Below are positions 56,013-64,000 of a DNA stretch of 64,000 nt, piece after piece (positions within the stretch are counted from its first letter, which is position 1; each line of letters starts with the position of its first letter). The notes under the pieces were generated by a model. It had not been told where the DNA came from. It worked only from the letters and a program-made list of their open reading frames with translations, and did no database searches. Origin of the DNA: Tolypeutes matacus. Its lineage: Eukaryota; Chordata; Mammalia; Cingulata; Chlamyphoridae. The stretch is taken from NCBI GenBank assembly GCA_026826555.1, contig JAKSZT010054576.1:13580245-13644244 (forward strand). The letters run 5' to 3'. Position numbers and translations under genes: made by a program.

Positions 56013-56819
56013 TCATCTCATTCTTACATTACATGATGCAAAGGCAGATCACAACAGCTAATTCTAGATTGGGATCTGCATCCAGTCCCCTGATCTTCCC
56101 ACCATCCCCAATTATACTCTTCCCAGAAAGATTTCTCCTTATCTGCTGGAGAGTAGGCAATTTCTGACAAGGCAAGGTGGTATTGCCTAAACACACATGG
56201 CATTATGCCAGAGTATATTTATCTGTGGTTTTATTAACCAATGTTCATTTTCATCTCAGAATTATATCCATATTTTCAAAAGAAGATTTTAACCTCATTA
56301 TAATACTACATCTCTGCAAAAATGTAAATAATTTAAATGTCAAGAGACAGATGCATTCTGTTATTGTGCTTAACTTTAATCTGTAAAGCTATTACCCAAA
56401 CTATTGCAATGAACCCCCAAATATATGTGTCTTAATAAGACCTTAGACATTACAATGTCATTGGTGGAGAGAATTAGAATTTGGAGCATCTGGAACACTT
56501 TCCATGAGAAATGCTTCAGCACAGATCCTACAAAGTTTAAAGCTATGGGAATGGGAGGTGAGGTGGCCAAACATGTCTTCATTATTTTAAGATTTTTAAA
56601 ACACACACACACACACACACACACAATATTGGGCCCAGTTTAGGTGCCTCATAAGCCCAAGCCTATTTGAAACACATATTTTATTGCAATTACAACTGTG
56701 GTATCATAGTGTTTTATGCCCAAGGGTTCTAAGAGATGAGTTCACCATGAAATTTATGATTGCTTTTTTTTTTTTTTCACATTATTTAAAGGAAAGAGAA
56801 AAAAGCCTTGGATTTGGGA
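56013..56819. other. Unassigned upstream sequence
   Basis: AT-rich, with the (CA)n run listed separately and a T tract at 56765-56777. No gene supported. Confidence 0.35.
56600..56625. repeat. (CA)n microsatellite
   Basis: About 13 uninterrupted AC units. Confidence 0.95.
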
Positions 56820-56945
56820 CTCTTGGGCTCACTCATTTGTTCAACAAATATTGAGAACTATTATGTGCCAGGTCCTATTCTGACATGCAAGAGTGAGTGA
56901 AACAAAAAGACACAAATCTTACCCCTCATGGAGCTGGGGAGGTTC
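56820..56945 (+). repeat. Ancient mammalian repeat fragment
   Basis: 'catttgttcaacaaatattg', 'aactattatgtgccaggtcc' and 'ttacccctcatggagctggg'. Confidence 0.55.
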
Positions 56946-57430
56946 AGTGTCAGTTTCTGCACAAAAGAATGATTCGTGCTTTGGTGTTTCACTTACCTTC
57001 TGTGGGCATCTGCTTTCTGTTTATAATATCAGAGATGAATGAACTCAACACTGAGCAAACCTAAGGAACAAAGCTTGGGAAAAGAGAAGTTAATGGAGAA
57101 CATGGTGCCTATGTCCAAATACTGATAAAGGGGTTTTATTTAAGAGTGTGGATCTCTTTGACTCCCCAGGACTGATAGAAAATTGTTGGAGACAGAGTTC
57201 AACCACATACAAGGTGCTCGGGAGGTGGTGAGATCCCTGTCACAGAAAGTGTGTAAGAAAAGCCTGGAAAGAACTCTGTAGGGTGTTAGAGAAGGACACC
57301 AGTATCAGCCTACTAAAAACCCTTTCAAAGATGAGTGTATGTATGCAATTAACACTAGCTGTCTGTTATCTTGGGGCTATACTGTTTGGAACAAGCAGGT
57401 CCCAAGTTTTCTGCAATAAAGGAAGAGAGG

Positions 57431-58573
57431 TACCCCTGGTGTAGGACATGACTCTCAGGGATGAGCCTCCCTGGCACCAAGGGGTTATTACCAAGTACCA
57501 ACTAGCAATGCATCTGGAAAAAGACCTTGACCAAAAGGGGGAAATATTAAATACAAGTGAGTTTTTATGGCTAAGAGATTTCAAAGTGAGTAGGGACGTC
57601 ATTCCAGAGGTTACATTTATGCACATCTCAGCAAGATCTCACCGACTGCCACAGTCAACAGTACCTTCAAACAGCGGGGCTCCTGAGGGCTCTAGAGACA
57701 TCTAGACACTATAAGCAGGGCAGATAAGCTCAGATATTTGGCACCCTCTCAGTAGGTCTTACTTTGTAATTTATGCTCCCCAGTGTAGTTTCCCTACACA
57801 TGGCTCTTCTGCACCTTTTATTTGAAATGACAATTAACACCATACTTGTTAAATATATGTCCTAGAGACTTAAATCTTTGGTCTGTTCATATGCCAGTTG
57901 AGCCCTGAATCTCAGCAGAGTTGCAACACCTACTCTCCAATTCATTGGACTCACCCAGGACAATCAACAAGGAACTGATGATGGACAATGCCCTTCCCAA
58001 GGAGCAGAGTATCTGCAACTGCAAGCAAGATAGTTCCATCCATCTGTCCCATTGGATCTAAGCCCCCTCTCAATCAGAAACAGAGTGGACATCACCATCC
58101 CCAAATCATCAAGATTGGGGAATGAACAATGGACTAAAGTAGACTTATTATAATTCTATTATAGACTTAATATTATTCTAGCAATGGAAGAGCTTTTATC
58201 ACTGATATAAAGGCAGTGGCCACCAGAGTCTCCAAGAGGAAAGAGTGAGAAGAATAGATGTAATATGGGAGCATTTTCAGGACATTGGAATATTCCTTCA
58301 TAACATTGTGATGATGAATACATTGTACATTTTGTCATAACCTACAAAATTGTGCAGGACAGAGTGTAACCTACAGTGTAAACTGTAGTCCATGGATAGT
58401 GGCAATGCTTCAATATGTGTTCATTAATTATGGCAAATGTACCATGCTGGTGAAGGATGTTGTTAATGTGGGGGAGTGTGAGGGGGTTGGAGCATATGGG
58501 AATCCACTATATTTTTTTGGTAACAATTATGTAATCTAAAGCTTCTTTAAAACTTAAAAAAATAAAATAAAAA
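57431..58573 (+). mobile_element. Xenarthran L1-type 3' end, 5'-truncated, with perfect 16-bp target duplication
   Basis: AATAAAGGAAGAGAGG occurs at 57415-57430 and 58574-58589, so the full insertion is 57431-58573. It ends in an A-rich tail. A long perfect duplication plus tail is the hallmark of L1-machinery retrotransposition. Copies of its 3' end occur at 1-75 and 14450-14940. I recall this sequence as an abundant 3' UTR of xenarthran L1s. The open frame at 57448 is not a gene. Confidence 0.88.
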
Positions 58574-58724
58574 AATAAAGGAAGAGAGGGAAGGAGCAAT
58601 TCTCTTAACTGCCTTGGCCAGGAAGTGACACATGCCATTTCTGAACCAATCACATAGCCCCAAACTAATAGCAAGGAAGGCAGAGAGATATAGCAAAGAG
58701 CATGAATACTGCTTCTATCAAATG

Positions 58725-58830
58725 AGACTTTGTAAAAAAAAAATGGGGATAATTATAATAATAACTATTTCAGAGAGTTATTTATAGAATTAAATGAGCT
58801 AATGCATTGTGTCATCCAGTGACTGCCGTT
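58725..58830 (+). repeat. MIR fragment
   Basis: 'aatggggataattataataa' followed by 'attaaatgagctaatgcatt'. Confidence 0.65.
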
Positions 58831-60070
58831 CAAAAAATGAGCCTTTCTTTCATTTTCTTCTACTTGACTTCAGAGAGTACCATGTTACCTAGAAGTTCAG
58901 CTGAAGAGATGTTTTATTGAGCCTTTATTCCTGGGACAGGGTAGATGATGAAAGGGGCTGGTCTTCTATGGACGTATGATTGATCTACCCAATTTTCATT
59001 CTCACACCTTGACTTGATGCCTAAAATTCCACCATTAGAACCACATTCTTGCACTTTTCACAGCTCTAGGCTTGGAGTTTCCAGGGCATGCGAGATCAGA
59101 AGAGTGGACATGGAGAGGTCAGGTAGGAGGCTTCCAGTGGCCTTTTCATCCAGGACTACCCTGATGGCAGCATAGCTCACAGAACCACCACCCCAACTTG
59201 CTATCATATATGTTGGCCAAAAGACTGCTTCCTTTTGGTGGAGCATCCTATGCAGAATCTGCCCATCTGAATTTGAAATGAATTCAATTCAGCCTTTTGT
59301 AATTGCTTATTTGATTCTGATGATGACATGCAGTTAAGAGGGAAAGTGACATTCTGTCATTTCTGTTCCAGTGAACTGAACTCCAAGTTCCCTCCTAGGT
59401 ACTTTTGCAGCAGCCAGGCCACCTGCTCTGGAGAAATTAGTGTGCACAGGGAGCTTGGAAATATAGAATCCCAAACTTGATGCCATTTTAGATAGTGAAA
59501 CAGATGAATAACGTAGTCAGTCAGGGGTATGCCTGAACTTCCTTTCCCTGTCTAATACAATAGACCTCCTTTAGGAAAGGACTCAGGATGACTTTCTGCT
59601 TTAGAAATATGAATTCTCTCATCTGTCATCCAAAGATCACTTACGTTCAAGGTCATTTTTCAAAAAAAATTTCAAGCAATGTAGGAGTTTGGAGCTATCC
59701 CCAGCAAATCATAAAAGCCCTCGTAGTTCCAAACACAGTAAAATGTATTTGTTTTATCATGGCTACCCAGTGCCCCCTTGACCCAAGCCTTTACCTGACC
59801 ACAGCATTCTGAAGGATGCTCATAAGGCAGGGGGAAAGGGGAGTCCATATGCACTAAGGGGAGTCAATCAGGCAAGTAGGATGGGGCTTGATAACATTTT
59901 TAGGACATGGTTGAAGGATCTGCAAGAACCTTGAATCCACACACACTCAAATGGAGGGCTCTAACATCAGTACCTTGGAGCCTGAGCCTTCCATGTACCT
60001 TGGTGAGATGTGATGTGGATGACAATCCCAGGAAACAGTGAGAGAAAAAAAGAATACTAAACCTTAGAGA
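58831..60070. other. Unassigned upstream sequence
   Basis: Nothing recognised. Confidence 0.35.
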
Positions 60071-60276
60071 AGTGCTTTCAGTGGGGGCAATTTTACCCTT
60101 TCCCCCAGGGGACATTTAGCAATGTGAAGACATTTTTAGTTGTCACAACTGAGGATGGGTGCTACTGACACCTAGCAGGGATGCTGCTAATCACCCAAAA
60201 AAGCACAGGACAGCCCCCCACAACAAAGAACTATCCAGTTCCAAAACGATGATAGTTCTGAAGTTGAGAAACCCTG
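60071..60276 (+). mobile_element. MER20-like hAT-Charlie element, near full length
   Basis: 'ccccaggggacatttagcaa', 'catttttagttgtcacaact', 'tagcagggatgctgctaatc', 'ggacagccccccacaacaaa' and 'gttgagaaaccctg' in MER20 order. Confidence 0.88.
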
Positions 60277-60464
60277 CCACAGGGCAAGAACCAAGGCACA
60301 TGACAGCTTCCACTTTTGAGAAGTAAGCTCTGCTGCTCTAGGAGAAACAGTTTCTGCTGGCTCTGGGAAAACTTCACACCGAGGTGAGGAAGGTGAAATT
60401 CTCTTATTTAGGACCACAAATCAGATCCCATCCTTTCTCTATTTAAAACCCTCCACTGGCTCCC

Positions 60465-60945
60465 TGTATTAGTCAGTCAAAAGGGGGGCTCATGCAAAGT
60501 ACCAGAAATCTGTTGGGTTTTATAAAGGATATTTATTTGGGGTAGAAGTTTACAGTCACAAGCCATAAAGAGTAAGTTACGTCCCTCATCAAAGTGTGTT
60601 GCCACATGTTGGAGCAAGATGGCTGCCAGTCTCTGTGTGGGTTCAGCCTTCCTCTTCCTCTTAAGGCTCCATGGTCCCAGCTTCTTCTTATCTCAGCTGT
60701 AGGCTGGGATAAGGCTCATCTCTCTTCCCGGGGCATGTCTTTTTCCAGACTCAGTTGCTCTGTTCTCTTCACAAGGCCAGCTGTAAACTATCAGGTAAAT
60801 GGCTTGGCTCTCTCCCTGGGGCTCCAGCATCAAAACTAAGCTCTCCTCTGCTGTGTTGTTTTCTGTGTGAGTGTCCGCCCACCAAGGGGGGTGGGGAGAC
60901 TCAATATTCTACTGACATGGCTGAATCAAAGCCCTAATCTTAATT
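60465..60945 (-). mobile_element. Partial solo LTR (xenarthran ERVL/MaLR-like)
   Basis: Begins TGTATTAGTCAGTC. 'tgttggagcaagatggctgc', 'tctcttcccggggcatgtct' and 'cacaaggccagctgtaaact' match the minus-strand form of 38564-39160. The far end is replaced at about 60945 by an L1-like stretch, so it is incomplete. Confidence 0.85.
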
Positions 60946-61185
60946 TTTAAAAAACAATTTATTGAAGTATATCATTCATACATGAACATACGTAAACTAT
61001 AAGTGTTCAGTAAACATCGTGAACTTACAAAACAAACATGCATAATATCACACAGGGCTCCCACACATCACTCCCCCACAAAATCCCTGCACTGTTGTGA
61101 AACATCTGTTAACAAATCATGAAAGAGCGTCGTCAAAGTATTACTACCAACTATAGTCCTTATCTTCCTCCCCTATACATTTTTT
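60946..61185 (-). repeat. L1-like 3' UTR fragment, antisense
   Basis: 'aatttattgaagtatatcat', 'taagtgttcagtaaacatcg' and 'agggctcccacacatcactc' resemble antisense L1 3' sequence common in Xenarthra. Confidence 0.5.
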
Positions 61186-61365
61186 AAAGGATTTATTTAT
61201 TTAGTTAGTTTTATCCATTTTTATACCCCTGCCCCCGTTTTTGCTGTTTCTGTGTCCATTTGCTGGGCAACTTTCTGTGTCTGTTTCCTGCCCTCTCTTC
61301 TCATCCTTCTCCTCCTGTCTTCACTGGGATTCAATCCTCGGAATCTCCACTGTGGGTTCTCCTTA
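61186..61365 (-). mobile_element. Degraded DAS-type SINE, minus strand
   Basis: 'aaaggatttatttatttagt', 'tttctgtgtccatttgctgg' and 'tgggattcaatcctcggaat' (box B reversed) match the long DAS form, with many changes. Confidence 0.7.
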
Positions 61366-61469
61366 CAGGTTTCTCCCTCAGCTTGCATCCAAGACCCTGC
61401 CCCACTTCTCTTACACATGCATGTCCCACGCTGTTTTCTCTTATGTGTCTTTCTGATCTCAGATAACGC

Positions 61470-61835
61470 ATTATTTCTGGAAAGATTTTCCTGACTCCCC
61501 CTAACCTAGACCAGTTTCCTTTTTCATACATTTCCATTCCCAGGGCTCCTTTTTGTCATACTTATATTAATGGTGTATTTGGTTGATTCACGTATTTTTC
61601 CACCTTTCAATGGGCAGCTCCATGAGGATAAGGGCCATGGATGCACATATAATCAGGCTGTACACTGCACAAAGTCATCTACCCAAGTGGGTAGGTAAAG
61701 GCTGAAGCCCAGCACTCCCTCTGCTGGCCTGGTAGGCCATGGCTGCCATGTTCACTGCTGCATCTCCAGCGTCTAGCATAGTGCCTGACACAGTGCAAGC
61801 ACCCAGTAAATGCAGATTGGCTGACTCAGTGGCTG
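61470..61835 (+). repeat. L2 LINE 3' region
   Basis: 'gattttcctgactcccccta', 'gggcagctccatgaggataa', 'gctgcatctccagcgtctag' and 'catagtgcctgacacagtgc' follow the L2 3' order. The line up to 60464 ('aaaaccctccactggctccc') may be its left part. Confidence 0.65.
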
Positions 61836-62174
61836 GTAGGCCTCAGCACTGCCCCACATTGAGGTAGGAAGGAAAAGCCTGGGCAGAGGAGGCTGTACCT
61901 CCTCATCACCCGTGGCTCACACTGGCCAGCCATCAGCCAGGCTGCTATCTCAATAGATCAGGAGGTCGGGTGCCATTTCCCAGGGACCTGCCAGAGTCCA
62001 CCACGGAGCCCAACGATGCCAAGAGGCCTGCGGCCGTCTGATCTCAGGATTCTCAAAAATAGTCAGTGAAAAACACCAATGGATTGTGAAAGAAGTTAGG
62101 CCTCCTTTCTCCTTCAGTAGGTAGAGGCTGAAAGTGACACTTGGTTCTAGGACTCTTTTTCCTTAAGCTGCTAG

Positions 62175-62240
62175 GTTAGTAGGCTCACCGCGCCAAGCCT
62201 TAGTTCCCTTATCTGTAAAATGGGTGTGATAATAGCAGTC
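62175..62240 (+). repeat. MIR fragment
   Basis: 'ccttagttcccttatctgta' and 'aaatgggtgtgataatag'. Confidence 0.65.
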
Positions 62241-63399
62241 CACCCCCCCAATGTAAATGTGGTTTTTCATGCAGTGTTTTAATAATAGTGCTCATGGTTA
62301 ATGTACTTTTTAAAAATAAAATGAAGCCTCTTCCCATAATGTTCCCAGATTGAAACCAAAAGGAAATACATAGAATTAGACAATGAAGATGGCAATCTCT
62401 GTTTAGGCTAACTTGATTGTTTTACTTGGACTCCCCTGCCCAGGCTTGCTAGCTTCCAGGAGTTTGTCCAGGAAGAGTCACCACTGACATGAAATCTTAT
62501 TCCAATAAATAGCAATAAGTTGCCACTGACAACATAAGAAGGATAGGAGAATAAGGAATATTTATGTGTAATCTTGAGGAGGCATGGACACTTTCTGTTC
62601 TTACTGATATAGGTATTTTCAAAACGGCCGGAGAGATCTGGAATTTGCCGTTGTAATGCTACCAGAACCATTCCCTGTTTATCTGTTTTAGAAATTGGAG
62701 TTCGGCATCACTTCTTGCTTGGGGGAGAGGAGAGCTCATCTGCTGAAAATAAAATGTTTGAAAACCGCTGTTCAAAACAAACTCCAGATTTTAGAAACTG
62801 ATATACACAGTTTTGTGTTTTTAGACAAATGTTGGCAATATCAGCTGCGTAATAGAATGAAAGCCCATCATATTAACTTCTCGTGAGAGCATCACAACAT
62901 TTCAGATTGATTTTGGTAAAGAAATAAGGAAAATAGCCTTACATTTTTTAGGCCCACGTGACAATTATTTGCACGTGCCCTTTAAATAAAAACACATACA
63001 TGAAATGGGTGTTTATTGCTCCTTATTGGAATAAGATTCAAAGTGTACAAAACCATACAGGCTGTCTGTCAGTATGAATATAGCTATAGAAAGACAAATG
63101 GGATTATATTGGATGCCAACTTATTTTGTGTTGCTTAAAGCTGGAAAATGACATTAGAAGAAATTTCAGCTTGAGAATCTTGCATTTTACATCCAAGGGT
63201 CTAGGTTTATCGGGAGCTTCCCTGCGTTCATCCATCCCTCCATGCCCCTCACAACACTCCCTGGGCCCTCTATATTCTCAGCAGTCTGCTAGTCTCTGGG
63301 GGAGGGGCGGAGACAAAATAATAAGATAAGATCATTTCCTAGGAATGCCTAAACCCTAGTGGGGGAGAAAAAAATTTTAACTAATAGCAGCACCATGAC
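62241..63399. other. Unassigned upstream sequence with paired E-boxes
   Basis: Two CACGTG sites lie at 62955-62960 and 62972-62977 around ACAATTATTTG, in a unique AT-rich stretch (about 62880-63060). No gene supported. Confidence 0.4.
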
Positions 63400-63590
63400 T
63401 TATCCTTTCAACTAATATTAACTGAGCATCTCCTATGTACAAAAATTGCTCAAGGAGTTAGTGATGCCACAGAGAACAAAAAGATTCTTCCTCTCATGGA
63501 GCTGATGCTCTAGGTGAGGGCACAATAAAAGTAATGAAGTAATAAATATACAGTTTATGACAGCCAGTGGTGGTGCTTTTAGTAATACAG
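63400..63590 (+). repeat. Ancient mammalian repeat
   Basis: 'gagcatctcctatgtacaaa', 'cctctcatggagctgatgct' and 'taaatatacagtttatgaca' follow the same unnamed family as 31570-31805. Confidence 0.5.
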
Positions 63591-63627
63591 TGGGGTAAAG
63601 GGATGGGGAGTGAGGGGAAGAGGCTGC

Positions 63628-64000
63628 TTTTTTTTAAAACTTTATTTTGTACATATAATAATTGAAAATATAAACAATTAAAAATTAAAAAGAAAACACA
63701 GTTGAATAAAAACGTACCTTTCTCAATTAAATGTACTGGATACATACAACATTTTTTAAAACATACAATACGTTACACAATATATTTGGTTCATAGTAAC
63801 GCAACCATACAGTATTTGTCCTTTTGTGTCTGGCTTGCTTCGCTCAACATAATGTCCTCCAGGTTCATCCATGTTGCCATATGCTTTATGACTTCATTTC
63901 TTCTTACAGCTGCATAATATTCCATCGTGTGAATAGACCACAGTTTGTTTATCCATTCTTCTGTTGATGGACACCTGGGTTCTTTCCAATATTTGGCAAT
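63628..64000 (-). mobile_element. L1 LINE 3' end, antisense to window, continues past right edge
   Basis: Read on the minus strand: the end of ORF2, a short 3' UTR of about 145 bases, AATAAA (63641-63646) and the start of an A tract (63628-63635). The order is complete and the 3' terminus is intact. Confidence 0.88.
63791..64000 (-). pseudogene. L1 ORF2 C-terminal fragment, open to the window edge
   Basis: The frame is open for 69 codons from the edge to TGA at 63791-63793. It contains WINKLWSIHTMEYYAAV and ATWMNLEDIMLSEASQTQK, which match the conserved C-terminal block of mammalian L1 ORF2 (the reverse-transcriptase/endonuclease protein). The 3' end is not broken here. Whether the rest is intact lies outside the window. 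It is called a pseudogene because most genomic L1 copies are defective. Confidence 0.8.

Larger units (their letters stand above)
27813..64000. other. Intergenic region upstream of XYLT1
   Basis: No exon, coding homology, CpG island or RNA gene was recognised to the right of the gap. The open frames present are short, fall in repeats or low-complexity DNA, and resemble no family I know. In human the region upstream of XYLT1 is gene-poor, which agrees. Content is mainly LTR, L1, SINE, MIR and L2 remnants plus unique DNA. Confidence 0.75.

Overview
This is a mammalian nuclear genomic window, almost certainly from a xenarthran (armadillo, sloth or anteater). The lineage call rests on repeats: several tRNA-derived SINEs of the DAS type, TG...CA LTRs resembling ones I associate with Xenarthra, and L1 3' ends of a type I recognise from armadillo and sloth sequence. 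I cannot tell which xenarthran it is. There are no bacterial or viral genes, operons or CRISPR arrays.

Only one protein-coding gene is supported. On the minus strand, immediately left of a 400-base assembly gap (27413-27812), lies the 3' part of exon 1 of XYLT1, xylosyltransferase 1, the enzyme that starts glycosaminoglycan chains on proteoglycan core proteins. Fifty-two codons (27412 down to 27257) closely match the Gly/Ala/Arg/Pro-rich stem of the human protein as I remember it. They end in a consensus splice donor (GTAAGA) in phase 0 at the expected exon boundary. The start codon, signal anchor, 5' UTR and promoter fall in the gap or in missing sequence. Positions 1-27250 are therefore read as the start of the large XYLT1 intron 1, and 27813-64000 as upstream intergenic DNA.

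Intron side (1-27250): many old MIR and L2 fragments, two MER5A/hAT-Charlie-like elements, a nested LTR pair (about 2240-3340), a solo LTR with a 5-bp target duplication (5361-5844), an L1 3' end with an internal deletion (14450-14940), an L1M fragment split by a hAT element (14976-15745), a Tigger-like DNA transposon (16876-17522) and a 43-44-bp minisatellite. Long repeat-poor blocks remain (6.1-7.5, 8.5-9.5, 13.2-14.4, 15.8-16.6, 17.9-19.4 and 23-27 kb). Some look like conserved non-coding DNA.

Upstream side (27813-64000): denser in retrotransposons. It holds MaLR/ERVL-like LTRs, a degraded L1 (34.4-36.4 kb) invaded by three SINEs, a three-layer nest (40.72-42.25 kb) whose insertion order can be read from target duplications, young-looking SINEs with target duplications, a 1.1-kb L1-type 3' end with a perfect 16-bp duplication (57431-58573), polypurine/G-quadruplex tracts, and at the right edge the 3' end of a minus-strand L1 whose ORF2 tail is still open. 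I found no novel multi-gene system. The most notable points are the XYLT1 exon 1/gap junction, the datable nested insertions, the G-rich polypurine tracts, a perfect 22-bp palindrome and several candidate enhancers.
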